DNA from: a virus
Direction: 5' to 3' (one strand)
Length of the DNA stretch: 64,000 nucleotides
IMG/VR virus record: IMGVR_UViG_3300032315_001715
Coordinates: 310,001-374,000 of that record
Part shown: piece after piece, positions 55,334 through 63,736 of the stretch
Position numbering within the stretch: the stretch's first letter is position 1
Layout of the letters: each line of letters opens with the position of its first letter
Made by a program: the position numbers and the translations under genes
The notes under the pieces: model-generated
What the model saw: only the letters and a program-made list of their open reading frames with translations
Database searches by the model: none
Told to the model about the DNA's origin: nothing

Positions 55334-57256
55334 ATGACGCAGGTAAATACCACACAAACAAATATCCCATCTGCGGAGCTCCGTGCAATGACTGATTTTT
55401 TCAAACCAACCAATCGACCTTCCAATCTGCATGAGACCCTGCAATACAGCAACGTTGGTCTTGCTGAAATGCGTGTTGCAGCAATGGCTGGTCCAGATGC
55501 TCCGCTGCATGTGTTCGTGGACAATACTGAACCCATGCCGGTGACGCTGGGATCAGAAACCATAACCATCATAGGTAACATCGCCGTACCCACCACGGTG
55601 AATGTTACATCCACGCCCACCGATCCCGTGCATGTGCATCTAACCGAGGTTGGATCCAGTGGGTTGCTCGACGTGGCTTATCTACCGGTTGGGCAATCTA
55701 CCTCACCATGGATCGTAGTTGGCAATGTGAACATAGCCACCACCAATGGTGGTATTGAGGTCAACAACGACACGGGTAATCCGTTGCGCATCATCGGCAA
55801 TGTCAACACCACGGTCATTAGCACGGTTTCTGTCACACAGGGAACCTCTCCTTGGGTGGTGATCGGCAACACCAACATCACCAATACACCTACCGTTGCG
55901 CTATCAAGCAACGCGGTCACGGCTACGCAGGGAACATCTCCTTGGGTGATGTCAGGCAACGTGAATGCCAGCATCACGGGCACGGTGACAACGACCGTCG
56001 TGGCAGGTGCCACGGATGCGTTTGGTAGGTTGAGGACCTCTGATGGGTTCACCCTGGGAGACTACAAGCATACATATGGAATTGATCCGAATTTCAGGGA
56101 CACCCTTATTAACGGCGGTACCGTCACCCACATACCCAACCAAGCAGCCGCAAGGCTTGCCACGAGCAACAACGTGGCCAGCCGTGCCATACACCAGACC
56201 AAGATGTACCACAACTACATGCCCGGTAAGAGCCAATTGATCGAAAGCACCATCAACTTTTACGAGGCCACGGCCAACGTGACCAAGCGCACGGGCTATT
56301 TCGACGATCTCAACGGCATCTACTTTGAGCAGACCGGTATCGGCGAGCTGGCATTTGTGATAAGGACCAACACCAGTGGCACTCCCAGCGATGTCCGACG
56401 GGTTACGCAATCCCAGTGGAACCAAAATACCTGCAACACCGCGATCGCGGGCACGTCAACCGACGGGTCTAACTACGGGGTATTTGGTACATGGAACCTG
56501 GATATCACCAAGACGCAGATATTCTGGACCGACTTCCAGTGGTTGGGCGTTGGGCGCGTGCGTTGTGGGTTCATCCACAACGGTGAGACCGTCGTAGCAC
56601 ATGAGTTCTACAACAGCAACAACCTACCAGTGGTGTACATGGCCAATCCAAATCTGCCCATTCGCTGTGAGATATTGAACACCGGTGTCACCGCAGGAGC
56701 GTTCTTTGACCAGATATGCTCCACGGTGATATCCGAGGGCGGATATTCGGAAAGTGGGATAGACTTTAGTATCAACTCTGGTACAACAGGTCAAGCAGTG
56801 ACCCTCGCCAACGGGGTGTATCCCATACTGGCCTGGAGGTTGAAGAACACGTTCAGGGGCTATCCTAACCGCGTGGTGGTTCGTCCCGGAAACATGAACA
56901 TCTATGCCGAAAACCGTCCTGCTTACTGGACGCTGATCAAGCTGGATAGCCTGAGCAACATAACCCTTGGTAGCAGCACCTGGACCAGCGCCGACGACGA
57001 CTCTGCCGTGGAATACAACCTCACCGCCACGGCATTCACCGGCGGCGACAGAATGGATGGAGGCTTACTGGGAACCACCAGCCCAGGCGGCAGGGGCACT
57101 GGTGTTGCTCCTATCAATAATCCTAGCTTGGCCAAGAAGAACTTCATCGCACAGAACCAGGATTCAACCAATAGCGAGATATATGTCCTGTGTGCCCAAG
57201 CAATTGGCGGCACGACCACGGTTTGGTGTGACGTTCAGTGGCGCGAGATCTACTAG
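55334..57256 (+). CDS. Large virion/fibre protein, 640 aa
   Basis: N-terminal ~45 residues helical, then repeats of a beta motif (SPWIVVGNVNI, TQGTSPWVVIGNTNI, TQGTSPWVMSGNVNA) up to ~215, then a ~420-residue globular beta-rich domain (KHTYGIDPNFRDTLINGGTV ... AYWTLIKLDSLSNITLGSSTW). This is similar in layout to phage neck or tail decorations with repeated stalks. It starts directly after ncRNA copy B; no clear Shine-Dalgarno is seen, so the RNA might affect its translation. Stop is TAG. Confidence 0.75.
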   Translation: MTQVNTTQTNIPSAELRAMTDFFKPTNRPSNLHETLQYSNVGLAEMRVAAMAGPDAPLHVFVDNTEPMPVTLGSETITIIGNIAVPTTVNVTSTPTDPVHVHLTEVGSSGLLDVAYLPVGQSTSPWIVVGNVNIATTNGGIEVNNDTGNPLRIIGNVNTTVISTVSVTQGTSPWVVIGNTNITNTPTVALSSNAVTATQGTSPWVMSGNVNASITGTVTTTVVAGATDAFGRLRTSDGFTLGDYKHTYGIDPNFRDTLINGGTVTHIPNQAAARLATSNNVASRAIHQTKMYHNYMPGKSQLIESTINFYEATANVTKRTGYFDDLNGIYFEQTGIGELAFVIRTNTSGTPSDVRRVTQSQWNQNTCNTAIAGTSTDGSNYGVFGTWNLDITKTQIFWTDFQWLGVGRVRCGFIHNGETVVAHEFYNSNNLPVVYMANPNLPIRCEILNTGVTAGAFFDQICSTVISEGGYSESGIDFSINSGTTGQAVTLANGVYPILAWRLKNTFRGYPNRVVVRPGNMNIYAENRPAYWTLIKLDSLSNITLGSSTWTSADDDSAVEYNLTATAFTGGDRMDGGLLGTTSPGGRGTGVAPINNPSLAKKNFIAQNQDSTNSEIYVLCAQAIGGTTTVWCDVQWREIY

Positions 57257-57313
57257 TGGCAACGGCAAGCCCGTAACAAGTTGTACATGCGTTGATCAGG
57301 TTGATAAAAGTTC

Positions 57314-57341
57314 TTGACCGATTGATCATTTGTGCTATAGT
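57314..57341 (+). promoter_or_regulatory. Sigma70-like promoter of the rpiB block
   Basis: TTGACC, 16-base spacer ending TGC, TATAGT; 33 bases before the ATG at 57375. Confidence 0.75.
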
Positions 57342-57374
57342 GATCCATGTAACGATGGGAAAGACCGCAAGCTG

Positions 57375-57647
57375 ATGCACGACAATTCACATGACGCCAC
57401 GGAAAGCCGCGTGGCACAATGGATCAACGCCAGGACAGGTCTGGGTAGCGGGAACGATCCAGTTGGTTTTGTGCTGGCCAGCTACGATCTCAAGATCCAG
57501 GAAATGGCTGAGATGCGGACAAAGCTTGCAGCCCTTGAAGAAATACTAGCCATGACGGCAAAGGTCTGCGGTCGCAACAACTGCAACTGCCCTCGATCCG
57601 ACCAGGTTAAAAAGCTGGTAAACGCATACATGGAGAAATTCGCATGA
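57375..57647 (+). CDS. Hypothetical protein, 90 aa
   Basis: ATG 57375 chosen because the promoter lies just upstream of it. N-terminal charged part, helical coil (IQEMAEMRTKLAALEEILAM), and a Cys-rich C terminus (VCGRNNCNCPRSDQ) that could bind metal. Stop overlaps the rpiB start (ATGA). No family recognised. Confidence 0.6.
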   Translation: MHDNSHDATESRVAQWINARTGLGSGNDPVGFVLASYDLKIQEMAEMRTKLAALEEILAMTAKVCGRNNCNCPRSDQVKKLVNAYMEKFA

Positions 57648-58126
57648 ATCTTGAGGAATATCGCAATGACACCAATCGTGGGTTCATCGTGGCCGTGGCC
57701 AGTGACCATGCTGGCGTTGACATGCGGGTGGCGATCAGGGATCTTTTGAGAAGTACCGGAGCTCGCGGTCATTACGTGATTGATTTTGGTCCGATGCCCG
57801 TCGACGGTCGTGTTGACTATCCGGATTATGCGGCCAAGGTGGCGGAGAGCGTGCTCTCCGGTGAAGCTGATCGAGGCATCCTCATCTGCGGATCCGGCAT
57901 CGGCATGAGCATGGCAGCCAATCGGCACAAGGGTATCCGTTGTGCCATGGTCAGCGATGTCACCTCTGCACGTCTCAGCAGGCAACACAACAATGCCAAC
58001 ATCCTTGCGCTTGGTGCTCGGCTAATCGGCCCTGATCTTGCCTGGGCAATCGTAGAGGAATGGCTCAAGACACCATATGAGGGCGGCAGGCATGACCAGC
58101 GCATCGCCAAGATGGATGTTATGTGA
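57644..58126 (+). CDS. rpiB: Ribose-5-phosphate isomerase B-like protein
   Basis: 160 residues. VAVASDHAGVDMRVAI, VDYPDYAAKVAESV, GILICGSGIGMSMAANRHKGIRCA (catalytic Cys region) and NNANILALGARLIG are the full set of RpiB motifs. It interconverts ribose-5-P and ribulose-5-P and so could feed PRPP for NAMPT and nucleotide synthesis. Coupled to genes on both sides by 4-base and 1-base overlaps. Confidence 0.9.
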   Translation: MNLEEYRNDTNRGFIVAVASDHAGVDMRVAIRDLLRSTGARGHYVIDFGPMPVDGRVDYPDYAAKVAESVLSGEADRGILICGSGIGMSMAANRHKGIRCAMVSDVTSARLSRQHNNANILALGARLIGPDLAWAIVEEWLKTPYEGGRHDQRIAKMDVM

Positions 58127-58437
58127 TGACCTCGGTAACGGAATGGCCAAAGCCCGTGTCGGACGAACTGGTGGCACGACAGCGTGAGCATTTGGAAAAT
58201 ATTGGTGGCAAGGTCACTGAAGGCCTGCGCAAAGCATTGGGGGCAGCACCCATCCCAACATCAACCAAAGCTTCACGGATGAAAGAGCTGCGTGATACGC
58301 TTGGTATCAGCGTGCAAGAAGCCAAGCGACAGGTGATCAGGGAAGACACACTTGCTGCCATTGATGGTGCTGAAACCATGGAAGATGTCAAGGCCATGCT
58401 CAAGACCATCGTGGAACACTGGCACATGAAATCCTAG
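58126..58437 (+). CDS. Hypothetical protein, 103 aa
   Basis: The ATG overlaps the rpiB stop by one base (TGATG). Helical and charged (VTEGLRKALGAAPIPTSTKASRMKELRDTLGISVQEAKRQVI). LRDTLGISVQEAKRQV resembles the ribosomal L7/L12 C-terminal-type helix motif but too weakly to call. Stop is TAG. Confidence 0.6.
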   Translation: MTSVTEWPKPVSDELVARQREHLENIGGKVTEGLRKALGAAPIPTSTKASRMKELRDTLGISVQEAKRQVIREDTLAAIDGAETMEDVKAMLKTIVEHWHMKS

Positions 58438-58444
58438 GTGGTTT

Positions 58445-58864
58445 CTAGCGAAACCATCCAACTGGCAGTCCATTGGCAATTCTGTGCTGCCATTCTTCCA
58501 CGGTGCCGGGATATCTCCAAGCCCACACTGCTACCATCAGCATGAACGCACCTAGGCCTGCGACCAACAAGATGTTACCCGTGGTCAAATAAAGCGTGAT
58601 CAAGCTGATGTCCATTGTTATCACCATCATCCACTTGGCACGGGTGGGAAACACACGCTTTTCGCTCCAGTTCCTGAGGAATGGACCAAACAGCCGATGA
58701 TTCATGATCCAATCGTGCCATCGTTTTGAACCCTTGGCAAAGCAAAATGCTGCCGCAACGGTGGGAGTGCTCCAGGGTATCCCCGGCGTTATAATACCGA
58801 TGTATGCAATGCCTAGGAAGATGAATCCAAGGCACATCCAGAAAATCTTTTTGATTCGTTCCAT
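58445..58864 (-). CDS. DUF454 (YbaN-like) membrane protein
   Basis: 139 residues. Two N-terminal hydrophobic segments around GFIFLGIAYIGIITPGIPWSTPT, then the family signature AAFCFAKGSKRWHDWIMNHRLFGPFLRNW, and two more membrane segments. DUF454 proteins are bacterial inner-membrane proteins of unknown role. ATG 58864 is preferred to 58894; CGTAAATA stands 5 bases before it. Stop is TAG. Confidence 0.85.
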   Translation of the reverse strand: MERIKKIFWMCLGFIFLGIAYIGIITPGIPWSTPTVAAAFCFAKGSKRWHDWIMNHRLFGPFLRNWSEKRVFPTRAKWMMVITMDISLITLYLTTGNILLVAGLGAFMLMVAVWAWRYPGTVEEWQHRIANGLPVGWFR

Positions 58865-58869
58865 GTGTG

Positions 58870-58877
58870 TATTTACG
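58870..58877 (-). promoter_or_regulatory. Late-type box for DUF454 gene
   Basis: Minus strand CGTAAATA, 5 bases upstream of the ATG at 58864. Confidence 0.5.
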
Positions 58878-58883
58878 ATGTTG

Positions 58884-58912
58884 TTGACAACCATCGAGAT
58901 GCGTGCTTTAAT
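58884..58912 (+). promoter_or_regulatory. Sigma70-like promoter of the GlyRS-like block
   Basis: TTGACA, 17-base spacer ending TGC, TTTAAT; 29 bases before the ATG at 58942. Confidence 0.7.
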
Positions 58913-58941
58913 CTACATGGATATCAATCGTAGGATTACAA

Positions 58942-59691
58942 ATGAAACCTCTCTATAACATCAACGGCCTTGTCCATTGGACGCAACGTGAAATCTCAAT
59001 GCGGGAAGCCATGCAAGAGAGATTTGCCGCGGAGGTGTTTGAGTGGCTTCGTGGAACCAATCCTGCTTGGCGGTTCGATCGCGTGGAAGCGCCCATCATG
59101 ATTCCCCGCACAATGATCAACCCTAACTACACCAACGACGATCTCTGGGTGTTTGAACGGCACGACGAGCACGAGCCTGAGCTGGTGGCACGACCAGAAA
59201 CCACACCCAGCACCTATGCCTGGATGGTTGACCAGCTGCAAGGCCACAACGGCATCCGCCTTCCCTGGTGCGTGTGGCAAAGCGGCAAGAGCTTCCGTGC
59301 TGAGCAGGACCAGGTGCTGAAGAACATGCGCCTCAAGGAATTCTACCAGATGGAATTCCAGTGCGCTTACTCCTCGGACACCGCCAACGACTATCATGCC
59401 GACTGCCTTGAACCCATGCGCAAGATGCTAGGGTCGGCGCTGGGCCTGCCCACCCGCGTGATTGCCAGCGACCGGCTGCCCAGCTACAGTGAAATCACCA
59501 TGGACGTGGAGGTGGATACCGGTGAGCGTTGGATGGAGGTTTGCTCTATCAGCCGTCGCACGGACTTTCCCATCAGGAACCGTTACCAGGGCAAGAAGGG
59601 CATCGTGGAGACCGACATCATGGTGCTTGAGATCGCCATTGGACTTGATCGCTGCGTGAACGCACGTACCATCGCTAACAGTCTGATCTAA
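58942..59691 (+). CDS. Glycyl-tRNA-synthetase-like catalytic domain, stand-alone
   Basis: 249 residues resembling the class II aminoacylation core of dimeric GlyRS. LVARPETTPSTYAWM (GlyRS LRPETAQ), motif 2 GKSFRAEQ (Phe118-Arg119-x-Glu121) with MRLKEFYQMEFQ, ME..SISRRTDFPI, and motif 3 EIAIGLDRCV. The usual ~100-residue anticodon-binding domain is missing. It may charge a small substrate or tRNA without anticodon recognition, as other aaRS paralogues do. It is upstream of an RNA ligase and Thg1-like gene. Confidence 0.8.
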   Translation: MKPLYNINGLVHWTQREISMREAMQERFAAEVFEWLRGTNPAWRFDRVEAPIMIPRTMINPNYTNDDLWVFERHDEHEPELVARPETTPSTYAWMVDQLQGHNGIRLPWCVWQSGKSFRAEQDQVLKNMRLKEFYQMEFQCAYSSDTANDYHADCLEPMRKMLGSALGLPTRVIASDRLPSYSEITMDVEVDTGERWMEVCSISRRTDFPIRNRYQGKKGIVETDIMVLEIAIGLDRCVNARTIANSLI

Positions 59692-59703
59692 GGAAAACAA
59701 GTG

Positions 59704-60093
59704 ATGAGCAAATGGATTATCTCTCCTGCCGTGAAGAAGAACATTGAAGAAAACTCCATGTGGACTAAAAACGGCCAAACGATCTGCAGGATCGAATGGT
59801 ATCGCTGGGGATCATGGAGCATGGAATCAGATCAACGCCCTGATGTTGATCTGGACAATCCCGATGGCTACGATGTCTATGGTTCCGATTACGATTGGGA
59901 GCTGGTTGATATGACCGACGGGGTCTCCGCGGAATGGGAATTCCCCGATGATATGGACGCTGCTGAACAAACTCGGATAGAAGAGCTCTACGACGAAGAG
60001 GGGTATTCGGGGCTTGAGGAGGATGGCTGGGATAATTCAGAAACCGAGGTTTTCATCCACGGGCTGCTTGAACTCACGGTCGAAACCGATTGA
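59704..60093 (+). CDS. Acidic hypothetical protein, 129 aa
   Basis: ATG 59704 after AAGGAAAACAAGTG. Very acidic with Trp and Tyr (YDVYGSDYDWELVDMTDG ... LEEDGWDNSETEVFIHG). No family I can name; acidic phage proteins of this type sometimes mimic DNA. Between the GlyRS-like and RNA ligase genes. Confidence 0.6.
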   Translation: MSKWIISPAVKKNIEENSMWTKNGQTICRIEWYRWGSWSMESDQRPDVDLDNPDGYDVYGSDYDWELVDMTDGVSAEWEFPDDMDAAEQTRIEELYDEEGYSGLEEDGWDNSETEVFIHGLLELTVETD

Positions 60094-60117
60094 CAATTCT
60101 GCGCATGCGTGTTATTG
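60090..60117 (+). promoter_or_regulatory. Possible promoter of the RNA ligase gene
   Basis: TTGACA (inside the stop region of the preceding gene), 16-base spacer, TTATTG; weak -10 box, 28 bases before the ATG at 60146. Confidence 0.45.
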
Positions 60118-60145
60118 TCATGCTTGAGAACATAGGAAGAACAAC

Positions 60146-61402
60146 ATGAGCACATTTTCCTGCCCGCTGGTTCGGGTATCCGAGGTCATTGACCATCCCA
60201 ATGCCGACCGGCTCAGTATCGTCAAGCTGGAAGGTCTGGGTTATACCTGCATCAGCGGCAAGCTGGAGGACGGTAGCCCGCGCTACAAGGCGGGAGACTG
60301 GGTGGTTTACATTCCCAGCGCCGCCATTTTGCCTGAATACCTGCTCAAGGAAATGGATTTCTGGAATGCAGAAACCCGCAAGGGTATGCTAGCAGGCAGC
60401 AACGGCGATCGGGTAAAGCCTCTCCGTTTGCGAGGCATCTTCAGCGAGGGTGTGCTGTATCCAGCATCAGTCACTGTGAATGACAACACTGAGATGATGC
60501 CTGAAGGTTATCTGCGCCGATACTGGCAAGTGGCCCTAGGAGAAAGCGATGGCGAGCTTTTGATGCGCATCGTGCGGCTCATGCCCGTGAATAAGCTGGA
60601 GGCTGTTGAGAGTATTGCCGGGCGCGATATGAGCGAACGTCTGGGCATCACCAAGTACGAGCCGCCCATCCCAGTCCACATGGCGGGTGAGGTAGCCAAC
60701 CTGTTTGACCACACCGTGCGCTACGATTTTGAGCGACTGGAGAGCGTGCCTGACATGTTTGCTTCAGACATGACGGTAACGGCCACTGAAAAGCTGCACG
60801 GAACCTTTTGCGCCATTGTCTATGAGCCTGGGCTAAACCACGCCGAGATGTTTGGCACCAACGGTGACATCATCGTCCACAGCAAGGGTCTCGGTGGTCA
60901 GGGCCTGGCGTTCAAGAACAACGCAGCCAATGACGGTAACCTCTATGTCAAGACCCTGCGCAAGCTGCTTGGTGACGGTCTGGAAGATCGCTTTCGCACC
61001 CTGGCCACCAGCTATGCTGGCAAGCGTTATGCCATCCTGGGCGAGATCTATGGAAAGGGTGTGCAGGACCTAGCCTATGGCACCAAGGAGCCTGAGTTCC
61101 GCATGTTTGATGTGATGGTGGATGATATCTTCCTACCACAGGACGAGCTGGGATTTGATCATTCATTGCATGGCATCCCGTTTGCACCCGTCCTCTACAA
61201 TGGACCGTTTAACATTGAGGCGCTTACCGCGGTGCGAGACGGCAAGACAACTGTAGGCGGAGATAACATCCGCGAAGGCATCGTGGTGCGTGCGGGTTGG
61301 TGGCAGCGCCATCCCATTCATGGTCGTCGGATCGCCAAGATGATCAGCCCTGACTACCTCTTGCGCAAGGTCAAGGGTGGCGAAGCAACGGAATATACCT
61401 AA
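60146..61402 (+). CDS. RNA ligase of the Rnl5 / Deinococcus DraRnl type
   Basis: 418 residues. N-terminal OB-like module (residues ~1-130, VIDHPNADRLSIVKLEGLGYTC), then the ligase domain: motif I EKLHGTF with Lys216 as AMP acceptor, GEIYGKGVQDL (IIIa region), EGIVVRAG (IV) and RIAKMISPDYL (V). The OB-then-NTase order is characteristic of the DraRnl family, which seals 3'-OH/5'-PO4 nicks in duplex RNA or RNA/DNA. Its presence near Thg1 and tRNAs suggests RNA repair during infection. Confidence 0.88.
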   Translation: MSTFSCPLVRVSEVIDHPNADRLSIVKLEGLGYTCISGKLEDGSPRYKAGDWVVYIPSAAILPEYLLKEMDFWNAETRKGMLAGSNGDRVKPLRLRGIFSEGVLYPASVTVNDNTEMMPEGYLRRYWQVALGESDGELLMRIVRLMPVNKLEAVESIAGRDMSERLGITKYEPPIPVHMAGEVANLFDHTVRYDFERLESVPDMFASDMTVTATEKLHGTFCAIVYEPGLNHAEMFGTNGDIIVHSKGLGGQGLAFKNNAANDGNLYVKTLRKLLGDGLEDRFRTLATSYAGKRYAILGEIYGKGVQDLAYGTKEPEFRMFDVMVDDIFLPQDELGFDHSLHGIPFAPVLYNGPFNIEALTAVRDGKTTVGGDNIREGIVVRAGWWQRHPIHGRRIAKMISPDYLLRKVKGGEATEYT

Positions 61403-61635
61403 TGGCAGGGAAAGGCACGGTCCTTGTGTGCGACGGAGACGGATACGGCGATTGCGGTGAGCCTGCGCTTTATGTCAGGCACACGCAGTTCGCCGGTAGC
61501 CACCCTTTCTGCATGTTACACGCCTTGGCCGAACGGGATTTCATGCAGTCTGATTCATACCAGTTCTGGGAAAAGCTTGGTCCTGGAACGGAAACCAACC
61601 AACAGACAGATGATGGGAAAAAAGACAGATGCTGA
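61402..61635 (+). CDS. Small Cys-rich protein, 77 aa
   Basis: ATG overlaps the RNA ligase stop by one base. VCDGDGYGDCGEPALYVRH ... HPFCMLHALAE contains three Cys and paired His arranged like a small zinc site. No family named. Its stop lies inside the next gene's start. Confidence 0.6.
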   Translation: MAGKGTVLVCDGDGYGDCGEPALYVRHTQFAGSHPFCMLHALAERDFMQSDSYQFWEKLGPGTETNQQTDDGKKDRC

Positions 61636-61877
61636 CCGTCAAGGAACTCATTGCCGAACTATCACTGCTTGATCCAGACGCCGTGGTGATCATGCAGCGC
61701 GACGGCGAGGGCAACGGCTACTCACCATGCTCTGGTGCCGAGGGCAATGGTGCATGGGATCGCAAGGAGCGTGAGTATGGTTACGCAACCCTTACTCCCG
61801 CGCTTGAAGAATCCGGATACTCTGAAGAAGATGTCATCGCCGGGGTCCCTGCGGTGGTGATCTATCCGGCATATTAA
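61629..61877 (+). CDS. Hypothetical protein, 82 aa
   Basis: TVKELIAELSLLDPDAVVIMQRDGEGNGYSPCSGAEG is a pattern found in many phage and bacterial small proteins (LI..L...DPDA.V.......G). It overlaps the preceding stop by 7 bases. Function unknown. Confidence 0.7.
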   Translation: MLTVKELIAELSLLDPDAVVIMQRDGEGNGYSPCSGAEGNGAWDRKEREYGYATLTPALEESGYSEEDVIAGVPAVVIYPAY

Positions 61878-61926
61878 GATGGCTGCTGGTGTTTGATAAG
61901 ATTTTTATATTGTTGGGAGCAACGTG

Positions 61927-62376
61927 ATGAAGAAGAAAGCTGTGATTAAAACTCTCAGTGCTGGGGTGATTGTCACCGATGGTGCCCAACTGCTGCTAGG
62001 ACATGTTACCGGATCTCGCCATTGGGACATTCCCAAGGGCAAGGTGGATCCTGGCGAATCCGAAATTGATGGTGCGGTGCGCGAGCTATACGAGGAAACC
62101 AGCATGGTGGTTGACCCCGCCGTGCTGGTAGGGCTCGGTACCTTTCCTTACAAGCGAACCAAGGATCTCAGCCTTTGGCTGTATCGCACTGACATCATGC
62201 CTGATCCCAAAACATTGGACTGTCTCAGCACCTTTGACTCTGGCAAGGGCGCAATGAAAAAGGAAATGGATGCGTTTGCGGTGGTGTCATGGGATAATGC
62301 CCGAAATTACGTGATCCCGGACATGTGGGCGGTGCTGGAAAAGGTCAAGGCACTGATCGATGGCAAGAAAGCCTAA
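61927..62376 (+). CDS. Nudix hydrolase
   Basis: 149 residues from ATG 61927. The Nudix box begins at GKVDPGESEIDGAVRELYEETSM, preceded by HWDIPKGK. HWDIPKG is typical of the Ap4A/NTP subgroup. It removes nucleoside diphosphate-X compounds, possibly damaged nucleotides, dinucleotides or RNA caps. Overlaps the next gene by 17 bases. Confidence 0.88.
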   Translation: MKKKAVIKTLSAGVIVTDGAQLLLGHVTGSRHWDIPKGKVDPGESEIDGAVRELYEETSMVVDPAVLVGLGTFPYKRTKDLSLWLYRTDIMPDPKTLDCLSTFDSGKGAMKKEMDAFAVVSWDNARNYVIPDMWAVLEKVKALIDGKKA

Positions 62377-62887
62377 AACTTCCCCGTCGACGCACGCATT
62401 TATTGTGTTAATGGGATGCGTGATACTGCATTTTCAGGTGGCTATGTTTGCACCAGATACTGTGTTTTGGTCGATTGTTTACGTAAGCCTAGCAGTTATT
62501 ACCATGATCCTAGCGATAGCTCCTTTTGTTGTCTCACGACGATGGGCAGTTTTGATCCTATCATGCTTTTATAGAAACTCCGTTCCGGTAGAGCTCATTG
62601 ACCATGAAGGTGATCGGTATTATAGCCTTGCTGGTACCGATTCTGATGGACGGCTCGCGGCCCCGGTTCATTGGTCAACAAACATTGGGCATTGCATGCT
62701 CAATGACGATGGCCGTGTTGATCCACGAAGCGACTCCTCATATGTGTATCTTTGGGCTCCGTTGCGGCGGAAAGAGCGTGTCTTCCATATGCTGCGGAAT
62801 GATTTTCCCGACCTTGCCCAGCTGGACGAGCTTGACGTGCAGGAATGCCGTGTTATTATGAGGAACGCTTACAAAAACGGAGATTAA
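62360..62887 (+). CDS. Membrane protein, 175 aa
   Basis: Two N-terminal transmembrane helices (~14-31 and ~36-60), then a ~110-residue soluble C terminus (ELIDHEGDRYYSLAGTDSDGRLAAPVHW ... FHMLRNDFPDLAQLDELDVQE). No family recognised. It is located between Nudix and Thg1-like genes, with tight spacing to both. Confidence 0.6.
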   Translation: MARKPKTSPSTHAFIVLMGCVILHFQVAMFAPDTVFWSIVYVSLAVITMILAIAPFVVSRRWAVLILSCFYRNSVPVELIDHEGDRYYSLAGTDSDGRLAAPVHWSTNIGHCMLNDDGRVDPRSDSSYVYLWAPLRRKERVFHMLRNDFPDLAQLDELDVQECRVIMRNAYKNGD

Positions 62888-62889
62888 CG

Positions 62890-63702
62890 ATGATCGGTGA
62901 TGCACTTGGCGACCGCATGAAAACCTACGAAGCACAGGAAACCGCCCGTCGGTTCCTTCCTGGTTTGCCCATTTATGCCCGCATTGACGGGCGTGGATTC
63001 AGCAAGTTCACCAAGGGCATGCAACGTCCGTATGATCCTCGCATGAGCGCTGCCATGGTCGACGCTACCAAGACGCTGGTTGAGCAAACCCATGCAACCA
63101 TTGGATATGTGCAAAGCGACGAGATCAGCCTCGTCTGGATCCCCACGGAGAACGGACACGGGTGGTTTGATGGCAAGACCATGAAGATGGCCAGCGTTCT
63201 AGCCGGCCTCACCACGGCGTCGTTCATCGGGGCAATGGCGGATCATTTTGATGACTGGGAAATGCTGTTGTTCAAGCTGCCGCACTTTGACGCCCGCGTG
63301 ATCAGCATGCCTAGTGAAACGGAAGCGGCTAACATGCTGCTGTGGCGAAACCTCGATGCTACCAAGAATGCCGTTAGCATGGCCGCAAGCCACTACTACA
63401 GCCACAAGGAGCTACACGGCAAGAACGGCAGCGAAAAGCAGGAGATGCTATTCCAAAAGGAGGTGAATTTCAACGATTATCCCTTTTTCTTCAAACGTGG
63501 AACGTTTGTTCGTCGGATGGCCACGGAGCGCACGCTCACTACCGACGAACTTGCTCGCATCCCGGAGAATCATCGGCCGTCAGCCGATCAACTCCTGGTG
63601 AGGACCGAGGTTGTTGATTTTGATCTTCCTCCTCTCAATCGGATCTCAAACCGTACCGATGTTTTGTTCCGTGCTGCCGATGTGGTGGTAAATATCGGGT
63701 AA
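62890..63702 (+). CDS. Thg1-like 3'-5' polymerase (tRNA-His guanylyltransferase family)
   Basis: 270 residues from ATG 62890, fixed by GGAG 9 bases upstream. YARIDGRGFSKFTKGMQRPYD has the first metal Asp33 and YVQSDEISLVW the second (Asp77, Glu78). HFDARVISMPSETEAANMLLWRNLDATKN is the conserved third block. Members add nucleotides in the 3'-to-5' direction to tRNA ends; bacterial and phage forms (TLPs) repair 5'-truncated tRNAs. It fits the RNA-repair theme with the Rnl5-type ligase upstream. Confidence 0.9.
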   Translation: MIGDALGDRMKTYEAQETARRFLPGLPIYARIDGRGFSKFTKGMQRPYDPRMSAAMVDATKTLVEQTHATIGYVQSDEISLVWIPTENGHGWFDGKTMKMASVLAGLTTASFIGAMADHFDDWEMLLFKLPHFDARVISMPSETEAANMLLWRNLDATKNAVSMAASHYYSHKELHGKNGSEKQEMLFQKEVNFNDYPFFFKRGTFVRRMATERTLTTDELARIPENHRPSADQLLVRTEVVDFDLPPLNRISNRTDVLFRAADVVVNIG

Positions 63703-63736
63703 CACAACCAGAGGACAACGCCGTGCATGCAACATC

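Noticed and set aside
10332-63702. Genome-wide TAG recoding because of the CUA tRNAs
   Set aside because: All genes here read cleanly with the standard code and at least eight use TAG as a terminal stop without a plausible extension, so recoding is not supported for this window.
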